The notes below the pieces were generated by a model. It was not told the origin of the DNA, searched no databases, and was given only the letters and a program-made list of their open reading frames with translations. The position numbers and the translations under genes were made by a program. DNA of 64,000 nucleotides from Listeria ivanovii subsp. londoniensis (GTDB lineage: Bacteria; Bacillota; Bacilli; Lactobacillales; Listeriaceae), in contig NZ_CP009576.1 in NCBI RefSeq assembly GCF_000763495.1, positions 1,746,001 to 1,810,000 on the forward strand, written 5' to 3'. This document shows, in pieces, positions 1 to 7,973 of this stretch (its first letter is position 1; every line of letters begins with the position of its first letter).

Positions 1-356
1 TATTCTTTTCCATATAAATAAACAAGTAAATCTCCTGGAAATGTTAGTTCAGCGGTTAAAAGCGGAAGTTTAGTCACACTGCCTTCGCGGATAATTTGAA
101 CGGGCAGTTTGGCTCCTTGTGTTTTCTCATAAAAATCTGGAATATCTTTCAAATGGATAAAACCTTTATTTTGATTGCCTAAGTCAACAAAAGCCGCATT
201 TATTTTCCGGTCAATTTTTTGAATAAAACCATAAAAAATATCACCCACTTGGATTTTATTAGATGGCCTAATAACTTCCATATCAATCATTTGCTCATCT
301 TCAAGAACTGCTATTCTTTTTTCTATATAAGCTGCACTAATTACTACTTTTTTCAT
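1..356 (-). CDS. RNase E/G-family ribonuclease, N-terminal part (partial)
   Basis: The 5' end of a gene that runs off the left edge. Translating the minus strand from the ATG at 354-356 gives an open frame of 118 codons beginning MKKVVISAAYIEKRIAVLED, preceded by the ribosome site AAAAGGTGAT. The stretch VGDIFYGFIQKIDRKINAAF, followed by VDLG and GFIHLKDIP, is the S1 RNA-binding domain that opens RNase E/G proteins. The family cleaves single-stranded RNA 5' ends and precursor rRNA. It lies about 50 bases after minD in the same direction. A short 7-bp hairpin lies in the gap but has a poor U tail, so readthrough from minD is likely. The catalytic domain is outside the window, so activity cannot be judged. 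Confidence 0.85.
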   Translation of the reverse strand, partial: MKKVVISAAYIEKRIAVLEDEQMIDMEVIRPSNKIQVGDIFYGFIQKIDRKINAAFVDLGNQNKGFIHLKDIPDFYEKTQGAKLPVQIIREGSVTKLPLLTAELTFPGDLLVYLYGKE

Positions 357-408
357 TTTATCACCTTTTATAAAGACCCTTCATCCAAAGACAAAGGGTC
401 CTAATTTT

Positions 409-1209
409 TTATTTACCGCCAAAAAGTTGTTTTAGGCGTGCGAAAAATCCTGGCTTCTTCGCTTCGATAGACATTAACGGAATCGATTCACCGAGAATGC
501 GTCGAGCGATATTTCGATAACCTTGAGATGCACGGTTATTCGGTAACATCGCAACCGGATCCCCGCTGTTAGATGAGCGAATAACTTCATCATCATCAAT
601 AATAATTCCGAGCAATTCAATGGATAAATGTGTGGTAATCTCATCAATATCCATCACATCGCCATTTACCATCATTTGCGTACGAATACGATTAATAATA
701 AGTTTTGGTGGTTCGATAGCTTCTTTTTCAAGTAATCCAATAATTCGATCCGCATCACGCACAGCGGAAATTTCCGGAGTAGTAACAACAATAGCTTTAT
801 CAGCTCCAGCAACCGCATTTTTATATCCAGTTTCAATTCCTGCTGGACAATCGATTAGAATAAAATCATAATCTGGACGTAATTGGTTAATTAAGTCTAT
901 CATTTGTTCTGCCGAAACCGCATTTTTATCTGTTGTTTGTGCTGCAGGTAGCAAGAAAAGTAAATCATCAAAGCGTTTATCTTTTATCATTGCTTGATGG
1001 ATTTTACAGCGTCCTTCCACTACATCAACTAAGTCATATATAATTCGATTTTCAAGACCTAAAACAACATCTAAATTGCGAAGGCCGATATCCATATCAA
1101 TTAAGCACACTTTCTTACCTTGAAGAGCAAGTGCCGTTCCCAAGTTAGCAGTTGAAGTAGTTTTTCCTACTCCACCTTTCCCAGAAGTAATGACTATAGC
1201 TTCTCCCAT
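409..1209 (-). CDS. minD: Septum site-determining ATPase MinD
   Basis: Membrane-associated ParA-type ATPase that recruits MinC and restricts division to midcell. The deviant Walker A motif KGGVGKTT is at residues 11-18, followed by the CLIDMDIGLRNLD switch region. The last ~15 residues (FFARLKQLFGGK) form the amphipathic membrane-targeting helix. The length of 266 aa is normal. minC lies immediately upstream with a 2-nt gap, so the two are translated together. No minE is present; Firmicutes use DivIVA/MinJ-type topology factors instead. Confidence 0.97.
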   Translation of the reverse strand: MGEAIVITSGKGGVGKTTSTANLGTALALQGKKVCLIDMDIGLRNLDVVLGLENRIIYDLVDVVEGRCKIHQAMIKDKRFDDLLFLLPAAQTTDKNAVSAEQMIDLINQLRPDYDFILIDCPAGIETGYKNAVAGADKAIVVTTPEISAVRDADRIIGLLEKEAIEPPKLIINRIRTQMMVNGDVMDIDEITTHLSIELLGIIIDDDEVIRSSNSGDPVAMLPNNRASQGYRNIARRILGESIPLMSIEAKKPGFFARLKQLFGGK

Positions 1210-1211
1210 GT

Positions 1212-1889
1212 TTAACGCCCTCCTTGAAAATTAGAAATTTCGGGTCTAATTTTTCTTATCTTATGTATCTCGTCAATGACAATTTCTCCAGTATCAGCAA
1301 CAAACGCAGAAAATAAATCTGTATCTAAAACTTCTTTATATTCTTCATTATCAAAACCATAAACTTTACCAGCAATTCTAACTTGTGATGGATAAAGAAA
1401 TTTCCCAGCTACAACTGCACTTTCATTTCCTTCAAACCCAGCATGAATAATCCCCTTAATATTACCGAGCACAAAAACATTGCCATTGGAGCGGATTTGT
1501 CCACCTGGATTCACATCACCAATCAATAAAAAATCGCCAGGGACTTGAACGACTTGCCCAGAACGAATAATGGTCGCCATAGAAAAAATTTGGTCACGCT
1601 CTTTCCATTTTCTGGCGTCATCTTTGGACATCACATTACTATAAAATGCACTAATTTTCATTTGACTGTTATTATGAATAATAGTAGATATTTCAAGTTC
1701 TTCTTCCTCTGAGAACAGACGGTTACCAATTTGAACTTGTACCTCTAACTTTTCACCAGAGTATGGGTTTTGTTTTTTATCAGCTAGTAATTGCGACAAT
1801 TCTTGTTGTAACTCAAGGAAACTAGCCTTATCACTAAGAAAAATACTAATGCCATCTTTTGTGCCTTTAATTTGAACATTCTTCTTCAT
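1212..1889 (-). CDS. minC: Septum site-determining protein MinC
   Basis: Inhibitor of FtsZ assembly that works with MinD. I chose the ATG at 1889 (MKKNVQIKGTKDG, 225 aa) rather than the in-frame upstream GTG, because the GGGGTGA ribosome site is correctly spaced for it. The N-terminal ~100 residues match the MinC N domain. The C-terminal half (GDVNPGGQIRSNGNVFVLG, then AGFEGNESAVVAG) is the right-handed beta-helix that binds MinD. The gene has its own promoter at 1928-1956 and is separated from mreD by a strong terminator, so minCD can be expressed apart from mreBCD. Confidence 0.95.
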   Translation of the reverse strand: MKKNVQIKGTKDGISIFLSDKASFLELQQELSQLLADKKQNPYSGEKLEVQVQIGNRLFSEEEELEISTIIHNNSQMKISAFYSNVMSKDDARKWKERDQIFSMATIIRSGQVVQVPGDFLLIGDVNPGGQIRSNGNVFVLGNIKGIIHAGFEGNESAVVAGKFLYPSQVRIAGKVYGFDNEEYKEVLDTDLFSAFVADTGEIVIDEIHKIRKIRPEISNFQGGR

Positions 1890-1927
1890 ATACGATTTCA
1901 CCCCGCAACATTTATACTCTAGTCTTT

Positions 1928-1956
1928 AGTATACACTAACTCAAATTAAATGATAA
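1928..1956 (-). promoter_or_regulatory. Sigma-A promoter for minCD
   Basis: Minus-strand -35 TTATCA and -10 TATACT separated by 17 nt, about 40 nt upstream of minC and just downstream of the mreD terminator. Confidence 0.6.
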
Positions 1957-1975
1957 TAAAAATATACTTTTTCTG

Positions 1976-2053
1976 AAAAAAACAGCTTGAATCGCAAACT
2001 GTGAAAGCCTTACACAGTCATACTTTTTCAAGTAATTGCGAATTCAAACTGTT
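1976..2053 (-). terminator. Long nested terminator after mreD
   Basis: On the minus strand, outer arms AACAGTTTGAATTCGCAA and TTGCGATTCAAGCTGTT enclose a second hairpin, ACTGTG/CACAGT. A run of seven T follows. This should end mreBCD transcripts. Confidence 0.85.
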
Positions 2054-2066
2054 AATATGACGATAA

Positions 2067-2585
2067 TTACTCTGATTTAACCAATCGATTCAAAAATAGT
2101 CGGAATGGATAAAAAACAACTAAAAAGAATGCAAAATTAAATAAAATGGTCGTCCATAAACGTTGATCAATAAAAACCGGAATACTCATCGTTGTTGAAC
2201 CAATTAAATAATAAAATGCATAAACCAAGCTTTCGGTAAGAATAACGTTAAAAATAGCTATTAAACCAACAAGGAAAACATTATTTTGCAGCACTTTCAT
2301 AAATTTATCTGTAATATATACAGTAAAAGGAAAAATAGCAAAATAAATCCCCATAACACCAGTATAATAAATATCAAATAACAGTCCTAAGATAAAAGCA
2401 TATACTAAAGTAGTATTACGCTTATAAAAACATGTCATTATCGTCAACATTACCAGTAAAAAATGTGGAATAAACAGATGCTTATCATTAAAAAGGCCAT
2501 TAGCAAATTGAAGACTAAAGACGCCCTCTAAAATAAAGGCGCCGACCATGATTGCGGGGAGAGCAATGTTTTTCTTTAAATTCAT
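2067..2585 (-). CDS. mreD: Rod shape-determining membrane protein MreD
   Basis: Small polytopic membrane protein of the elongasome. I place the start at the ATG at 2585 (MNLKKNIALPAIMVGAFI, 172 aa) because GGAGGAGAG precedes it; the longer frame would read back into mreC. Roughly five hydrophobic segments fill the protein. It follows mreC by 4 nt and is the last gene of mreBCD before a strong terminator. Sequence conservation in the family is low, so the call leans on size, hydrophobicity and position. Confidence 0.93.
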   Translation of the reverse strand: MNLKKNIALPAIMVGAFILEGVFSLQFANGLFNDKHLFIPHFLLVMLTIMTCFYKRNTTLVYAFILGLLFDIYYTGVMGIYFAIFPFTVYITDKFMKVLQNNVFLVGLIAIFNVILTESLVYAFYYLIGSTTMSIPVFIDQRLWTTILFNFAFFLVVFYPFRLFLNRLVKSE

Positions 2586-2589
2586 ATAA

Positions 2590-3477
2590 TTACTCTCCTC
2601 CAGTCGTGTCCGAGCTAGTTGAGTCATCCGCTGAAGTCCCTGTTTCTGCTGAACGTTTCAAAACAGTAACATGATTTAAATCGTAAATATCAGCACCTGG
2701 TTTAATATAAGCTGTTTGAGATAATCCCATTTTATCGGTTTCCACTTTTTCAATTGTTCCAATGAAAATACCAGCTGGGAATTTACCTCCAAGTCCAGAA
2801 GTAACTACCTTCTGTCCTTTTTTAAACTTCATATCATACGGTAATTGTTTTAATTCAAGCAACTTCGTATCACTGTCGTAACCATTGATAATTCCGTAGG
2901 CGTTTTCTGTACCTTGTACTTTTGCAGAAACACGGTTTTTCACGTCGGATGAAGTTAATAATTCAACCGTAGCCGATTTAGCTCCTGTAGTTGTTACTTT
3001 ACCAATAAGTCCACTTGGTGTAGTAACTGCCATATCTGGTTTCACTCCGTCGCTAGAACCTTTGTCAATTTCCACTTGGTCATTCCAATTTGTTGGATTT
3101 CTAGAAATAACAGAAGCATTGACTGGATCATAATCACGAATACTATCAGCAATATCAAGATTTTCTTTTAAGTCTTTATTTTCTTTTTTTAAGTCTGCAA
3201 CTTCACTTTCAAGTTGTGCCAATTCTTCTAAACGTTCTTTCAGATGTTGATTTTCAGTGTAGGTATTTTTCAAGTCTGTAACTCCACCAAAAACACCTGA
3301 AACAAATGAAGTAGGCTTAGCTACAATATTTTCACCAAATCCAACAACATCTTTCACAAATTGTTCTGGCCACGAAGCATTCTCACGATCACGTAAAGAA
3401 AAACCAACTAAAGCGACAAGAACAATAATAGATATTAACAAGATAATCAAACGTTTATTTAGAAAAAATTGTGGCAT
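2590..3477 (-). CDS. mreC: Rod shape-determining protein MreC
   Basis: Bitopic scaffold protein linking cytoplasmic MreB to cell-wall synthases. Residues ~8-27 form a single transmembrane segment (LIILLISIIVLVALVGF). A coiled coil covers about 70-110 (LKERLEELAQLESEVADLKK), followed by the beta-rich MreC domain. The C-terminal tail is rich in Ser/Thr/Asp and looks disordered. The start ATG has GAGGTG upstream. Length of 295 aa is typical. It lies between mreB and mreD. Confidence 0.96.
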   Translation of the reverse strand: MPQFFLNKRLIILLISIIVLVALVGFSLRDRENASWPEQFVKDVVGFGENIVAKPTSFVSGVFGGVTDLKNTYTENQHLKERLEELAQLESEVADLKKENKDLKENLDIADSIRDYDPVNASVISRNPTNWNDQVEIDKGSSDGVKPDMAVTTPSGLIGKVTTTGAKSATVELLTSSDVKNRVSAKVQGTENAYGIINGYDSDTKLLELKQLPYDMKFKKGQKVVTSGLGGKFPAGIFIGTIEKVETDKMGLSQTAYIKPGADIYDLNHVTVLKRSAETGTSADDSTSSDTTGGE

Positions 3478-3562
3478 AACGACACCTCATCTCGTTAGTA
3501 CTCTTTTTTCGTTTTTTGGAAACTAATTCATCTTGTTATATGACATAAATGAGTGTGTCCAT

Positions 3563-4576
3563 TTAGTTCATTTTTTTACGTTTATACATGTCCATATTTT
3601 CTAAAGCTTTACCAGTACCAATTGCTACACAATCAAGTGGTTCGTCAGCAATAATGACTGGCATTTTAGTTTCTTCAGAAATAACTGTATCCAAATTACG
3701 TAATAATGCTCCACCACCAGTAAGTACAATCCCTTTATCCATAATATCTGCGGAAAGTTCAGGCGGTGTATTTTCAAGTGTTCCTTTAACAGCATCAATA
3801 ATTGCTGCCACAGTGTCAGCTAGAGCTTCACTAATCTCTTCAGGAGTAACTTCAATTGTTTTTGGTAATCCAGTTACTAAGTCACGACCACGGATGCTAA
3901 ATGGAGATAAGTCTAATCCCTTTGGACTAGCAGAACCAATTTCCATTTTGATAGCTTCAGCAGTACGGTCTCCGATTAACAGATTATACTTTTTGCGAAT
4001 ATAATTAATGATAACTTCATCTAAATCGTCGCCAGCAGTTCTTACAGAGCGGCTAGTTACAATTCCACCTAGAGAAATTACAGCAACTTCTGTCGTTCCT
4101 CCACCGATATCAACAACCATACTTCCTGTGGGTTCTCCAACTGGAAGACCTGCGCCAATAGCTGCTGCAAAAGGTTCTTCAATTGTGAAAGCATCTTTTG
4201 CTCCGGCTTGACGAGTGGCATCAATTACGGCACGTTTTTCTACACCTGTAATTCCTGAAGGTACACATATCATCACACGCGGTTTGCTAGCATTAACACT
4301 TTTACCAGCTTTTTGTATGTAATACTTCATCATTGCTGCTGTTGTATCATAATCAGCAATAACCCCATCTTTCATCGGGCGAATTGCAACAATATTCCCT
4401 GGAGTTCTTCCAATCATATTCTTTGCATCACTACCAACGGCAACAATTTCTTGTGTGTCTTTTTTCATTGCAACAACAGAAGGCTCACGAAGGACAATAC
4501 CTTTTCCCTTCATATAGACAAGCGTGTTCGCAGTTCCTAAGTCAATTCCAATATCTTTATTACCAAATCCAAACAT
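3563..4576 (-). CDS. mreB: Actin-like cell shape protein MreB
   Basis: Bacterial actin that organises lateral wall synthesis. Phosphate-1 motif [12 protein letters not shown] is near residue 10, phosphate-2 [14 protein letters not shown] near 160, and the adenosine motif [11 protein letters not shown] near 285. The length of 337 aa is normal. The start ATG has GAAAAGGAGAA upstream. It is the first gene of mreBCD, with an unusually long upstream gap of 436 nt to radC containing its own extended -10 promoter. Confidence 0.97.
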   Translation of the reverse strand: MFGFGNKDIGIDLGTANTLVYMKGKGIVLREPSVVAMKKDTQEIVAVGSDAKNMIGRTPGNIVAIRPMKDGVIADYDTTAAMMKYYIQKAGKSVNASKPRVMICVPSGITGVEKRAVIDATRQAGAKDAFTIEEPFAAAIGAGLPVGEPTGSMVVDIGGGTTEVAVISLGGIVTSRSVRTAGDDLDEVIINYIRKKYNLLIGDRTAEAIKMEIGSASPKGLDLSPFSIRGRDLVTGLPKTIEVTPEEISEALADTVAAIIDAVKGTLENTPPELSADIMDKGIVLTGGGALLRNLDTVISEETKMPVIIADEPLDCVAIGTGKALENMDMYKRKKMN

Positions 4577-5012
4577 CTGTATTCTCCTTTTCCTTCGTAA
4601 TATTCTACAGGATACATTAAGTTTCCTTATTCATCCATTAAATTAATGTTACCTTATCCCTTTGTGTTAATATTTCTATCTAACACATAAACAACCATCT
4701 TATTATAACATAACTAAGACTATCAGACATTAATTTTTCATTAGAAGGAAAAAATTTTAACTTTTCTTTAAAAACCAGCTTGTAGTTCTATATTTTTACT
4801 ATTATACGTGGAATAAAACAAGCATTATTTTTTATATTCTACTTTACATGGAATTATTGGGAACAAAAACATCCCTAATATAACTATATAAACATAAATA
4901 TTCTATATATATCTTCCATCTGCTAAGCATGTTTAGTCCCCTACTGTTATTTATTGATACTCACTTTAGGATCGTAAAGTATGTCTGTAGATAATTTGTG
5001 AACAGTGTTTTT
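4577..5012. other. AT-rich intergenic stretch upstream of mreB
   Basis: 436 bases between radC and mreB with no convincing gene. It contains the extended -10 promoter at 4702-4710, a weak hairpin around 4855-4881, and a 28-codon minus-strand ORF at 4844-4930 with a plausible ribosome site. I see no strong terminator after radC, so some radC transcripts may continue into mreBCD. Confidence 0.7.
4702..4710 (-). promoter_or_regulatory. Extended -10 promoter for mreBCD
   Basis: Minus-strand TGTTATAAT, a perfect extended -10 element, about 125 nt before the mreB start. No good -35 is seen, as is common when TGn is present. Confidence 0.55.
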
Positions 5013-5687
5013 TCAGAAATAACCTTTTTCTTTTAGACTAATGTACTTATTTTTTCCAATAATAATATGGTCTAGTAGTGTAATACCAATAATACTACCC
5101 GCTTCCACTAATCGTTTTGTCACAAGTAAGTCTTCACTAGATGGAGTTGGATCCCCAGAAGGATGATTATGAAAGCACATGATAGAAGCAGCAGACTTTC
5201 TTAATGCTAACCTAAAAACTTCTCTAGGATGGACAATAGATGCATTTAGTCCCCCAACAAAAATCGTTTGTCTGTAAATGACTTGATTTTTAGTATTTAA
5301 AAAAATGCAGTGAAAATGTTCTTGAAAAAGAAAAGCTAATTCCGGCATAACTAATTTCGCTGCATCCCCTGGACATCTAATGACAATTTCTTCACGCTCC
5401 GTTACTAAACTAATTCTCTTTCCTAATTCAATAGCGGCCATTATTTTAGAAGCTTTAGCAATACCAATGCCATTAATTAATTGAAACTCTTCCAAAGAAG
5501 CATATTGCATTTCAGCTACATGTTTGAATTTCATAATAATACGGTTCGCGATAGTTAAAACAGACTCACTTTTCGTGCCTGTTTCAATGATAATTGCGAC
5601 TAATTCTGAAGTAGAAAGTGCCTCTATACCATAGTTTTGTAATTTCTCGCGAGGCTTCTCATTTCCTGAAATTTCGTTTGATAACAT
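5013..5687 (-). CDS. radC: RadC-family JAB/MPN domain protein
   Basis: Member of the RadC (YsxA) family, with helix-hairpin-helix residues near 55-75 ([15 protein letters not shown]) and a C-terminal JAMM metalloprotease-like fold. The metal-binding signature [15 protein letters not shown] is intact near residues 170-185. The cellular role is unsettled; the old link to DNA repair is weak. At 224 aa it is a usual size. It begins 12 nt after comC and lies before mreB, a context conserved in Bacillus relatives. Confidence 0.95.
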   Translation of the reverse strand: MLSNEISGNEKPREKLQNYGIEALSTSELVAIIIETGTKSESVLTIANRIIMKFKHVAEMQYASLEEFQLINGIGIAKASKIMAAIELGKRISLVTEREEIVIRCPGDAAKLVMPELAFLFQEHFHCIFLNTKNQVIYRQTIFVGGLNASIVHPREVFRLALRKSAASIMCFHNHPSGDPTPSSEDLLVTKRLVEAGSIIGITLLDHIIIGKNKYISLKEKGYF

Positions 5688-5699
5688 GAAAGCAACTCC

Positions 5700-6410
5700 T
5701 TATTTCAGCAAAATACTTATGACTATAAAAGATGTAAATATATATGGAACGAATGGCACTTGCTTGTTTTTCTTTATTTTTTTAGCTGCTACTGCTATTA
5801 ATAAAACAATAGTTCCCGCTAAAATGGCTAAAAAGAAAAGAAAATAACCTGTTTGAAACCCTAAAAATGTGCTTAATATAATAAATAATTTGATATCTCC
5901 AAGTCCAATTCCCTTTCGAAATACGAAAAAAAATAGCCCATAAAAAATGATACTCATTATTATTGAATAAACTAAATTTAATAATGGTTGATGGAATAAA
6001 AAATAAATAAATAGCATAGTCACACTAAATAAAATAATAATAGAATTAGGAACATGCATATATAAGATATCTGTTATAACAAAAAATGCTAAAAAGTAAT
6101 AGATAACACTGCTAATGATGAAATTATAAGAGAAAAAATACTCGTGATATAGAAATAGGATATACACTGGTGTAAGTAGCTCTAGCAAAAAACAGCTGAA
6201 TGGAATAGCAGTTTTACAGCAATTAGCTTTTCCTTTCAAAAGCAAAAATGAATAGATTGGTATTATTTGTTGGAATGGTAATGTTTTTTTACAAAAATTA
6301 CATTCAGAAAAGCGAAATAAAAAAGGTTTGTTGATAGGTAAACATTCCGCTGCCACTTGTGTAAAAGAAATCAAAATAGAGCTATAAATAACGAGCAAAA
6401 AATAAAGCAT
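5700..6410 (-). CDS. comC: Type IV prepilin peptidase ComC (late competence)
   Basis: Membrane aspartyl protease that cleaves and N-methylates prepilins of the DNA-uptake pseudopilus. The N-terminal cytoplasmic loop carries the cysteine pattern SECNFC ... NCC. The two catalytic aspartates sit in ITDILYMHVPN and in GLGDIKLF (GxGDxK motif). About seven hydrophobic segments are visible; 236 aa is normal. Start chosen at ATG 6410 behind a perfect AGGAGGTG. A ComK-like double AT-box lies 38-73 nt upstream of the start, suggesting expression only under ComK. Confidence 0.94.
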   Translation of the reverse strand: MLYFLLVIYSSILISFTQVAAECLPINKPFLFRFSECNFCKKTLPFQQIIPIYSFLLLKGKANCCKTAIPFSCFLLELLTPVYILFLYHEYFFSYNFIISSVIYYFLAFFVITDILYMHVPNSIIILFSVTMLFIYFLFHQPLLNLVYSIIMSIIFYGLFFFVFRKGIGLGDIKLFIILSTFLGFQTGYFLFFLAILAGTIVLLIAVAAKKIKKNKQVPFVPYIFTSFIVISILLK

Positions 6411-6447
6411 CTGCCACCTCCTAGTTGGTATAAATAGAATAACAAGA

Positions 6448-6483
6448 ACAAATTATTTTTGCACATATGAAAAAAAGTATTTT
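6448..6483 (-). promoter_or_regulatory. Candidate ComK box upstream of comC
   Basis: Two AT-boxes of the ComK type (AAAA-N5-TTTT). On the minus strand the first is AAAATACTTTTTT (perfect) and the second AAAAATAATTTGT (one mismatch), separated by 10 nt. The known short spacing is about 8 nt, so this is a near match. Confidence 0.45.
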
Positions 6484-6501
6484 CGAGGAGTCAAACCTAC
6501 A

Positions 6502-6541
6502 GAAAACACCCATTTTCATTTAAAAGAAAATGGGTGTTTTC
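6502..6541. terminator. Hairpin after folC
   Basis: A perfect 16-bp stem (GAAAACACCCATTTTC and its complement) with an 8-nt loop. The T-rich ends lie inside the stem. It separates folC from comC and would keep folC transcripts out of the competence gene. Confidence 0.7.
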
Positions 6542-6621
6542 AGCTTTAAAAGCCCTCTAAAATACTTTTTTAGCTATTTGTAGATTTTATTTTTTCGATG
6601 TATACTCGTTTTACTCTAAAA

Positions 6622-7914
6622 CTATTGACGAAGTACCTCTCGTGAATACCCCCGTACTTCAGCAATAAAATAAAGTGATCCTGTAATGAAAAATTTAGTT
6701 TCTTTTTCAGAAAAGATTATTGAGTTTAATTCTTGTTGCCAATTAGTGTTCACGGAAATACTTTCTTCCTCACCCATTCGAATAATTTGTTCAGCTGTCA
6801 TTGCTCTAGGATAATCAAAGGTGGTTAATAATACTTCGCAATCCGGAATTTTTTTTAGTATTTGAATCATTTCTTGATGATTTTTATCAGCAAGTATACT
6901 AACAACGACTTTCTTATGGCCATGATAAGATTCAATAGAACGAGCAAGCGCCATGACACCTTCAGGATTATGTGCCCCATCAATCATAATAAAAGGTTTT
7001 GAGGAAATTTGTTCCATCCGCCCAGGCCAAAAAGCATTTTTCAAACCACGCCTTATTGCAAGTTCATCAATGGAGAAATCTGCAAATGCATTTAAATATT
7101 GAACTACTTTTATAGCTAATGCAGCATTATCTACTTGATGTACGCCTTGAAGTCCAATGCTAAGATTTTCTATTCGACTACCATGTAGGGTTTCATACGT
7201 GATTAGGTCACCCGCAAGCGTCATTGAAAAATCTCGATTCAACAAAGCGATGCTAGATTTATTTTTCTTAGCAAAATCATTCATTGTTTTTTGCGCTTCA
7301 GGTTGACTAACTCCAGATATGACAGAAACACCTGGTTTAATTATCCCAGCTTTTTCACTAGCTATTTGTTCGATAGTATCCCCAAGAAACTCCATATGGT
7401 CCATTCCGATAGTTGTAACAACAGAAACTAATGGTGTTAATATATTAGTAGAATCCAGTCTACCGCCAAGCCCAACTTCGATAATGCCGATATCGATTTT
7501 TTCATATTCGGCAAAGTATAAAAACATCATTGCTGTAATAATTTCAAATTCAGATGGAGGCCCATAAATTGTTTCTTTTAATTCTTCAGCAAGTGGCTTA
7601 ATTCTATTTGCTAAAGTCACAATCATATCATCGCTAACTGGTACTCCATTAATACTAATTCTTTCATTGAAACTCTCTATATACGGCGAAGTGAATGTTC
7701 CGGTTTTATATCCAGCCTCTTCTAAACAATTACGAATAAAAGTCAGTGTGGAACCTTTTCCGTTTGTGCCGGCTATATGTACCCATTTATTCGCTTTTTC
7801 AGGATGATTTAGTTTTTCCATCATATAATCCATTCTTGCTAGCCCAGGTTTTATTCCTAGACGAAGCGTACCATGAATCCACTTTATTGCATCTTCATAA
7901 GTTTTTAATATCAT
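6622..7914 (-). CDS. folC: Folylpolyglutamate synthase / dihydrofolate synthase
   Basis: Mur-ligase-type enzyme that adds glutamate to dihydropteroate and folates. The P-loop GTNGKGS is at residues 49-55, followed by the central domain motifs IGIIEVGLGGRLDSTN and TTIGMDHMEFLG. The C-terminal ligase domain has FIMIDGAHNPEG. The length of 430 aa is normal. The gene lies 59 nt after valS but is separated from it by an intrinsic terminator. The same valS-folC-comC order is found in Bacillus. Confidence 0.96.
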   Translation of the reverse strand: MILKTYEDAIKWIHGTLRLGIKPGLARMDYMMEKLNHPEKANKWVHIAGTNGKGSTLTFIRNCLEEAGYKTGTFTSPYIESFNERISINGVPVSDDMIVTLANRIKPLAEELKETIYGPPSEFEIITAMMFLYFAEYEKIDIGIIEVGLGGRLDSTNILTPLVSVVTTIGMDHMEFLGDTIEQIASEKAGIIKPGVSVISGVSQPEAQKTMNDFAKKNKSSIALLNRDFSMTLAGDLITYETLHGSRIENLSIGLQGVHQVDNAALAIKVVQYLNAFADFSIDELAIRRGLKNAFWPGRMEQISSKPFIMIDGAHNPEGVMALARSIESYHGHKKVVVSILADKNHQEMIQILKKIPDCEVLLTTFDYPRAMTAEQIIRMGEEESISVNTNWQQELNSIIFSEKETKFFITGSLYFIAEVRGYSREVLRQ

Positions 7915-7928
7915 TCTACCAATCTCCT

Positions 7929-7966
7929 TAAAAATGACCTTACCAAAGTTTCATGATAAGGTCATT
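7929..7966 (-). terminator. Terminator between valS and folC
   Basis: Minus-strand stem AATGACCTTA/TAAGGTCATT followed by TTTTT. It should end valS transcripts, making folC expression partly dependent on readthrough. Confidence 0.75.
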
Positions 7967-7973
7967 CCAGTAA

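Noticed and set aside
373-394. 7-bp hairpin between minD and the RNase G-like gene
   Set aside because: Stem GACCCTT/AAGGGTC has no U tail in the direction of minD transcription, so I do not call it a terminator.
219-404. 61-codon plus-strand ORF at the left edge
   Set aside because: It is the antisense of the RNase G-like gene start and runs through the minD/rng gap; low-complexity, no ribosome site.
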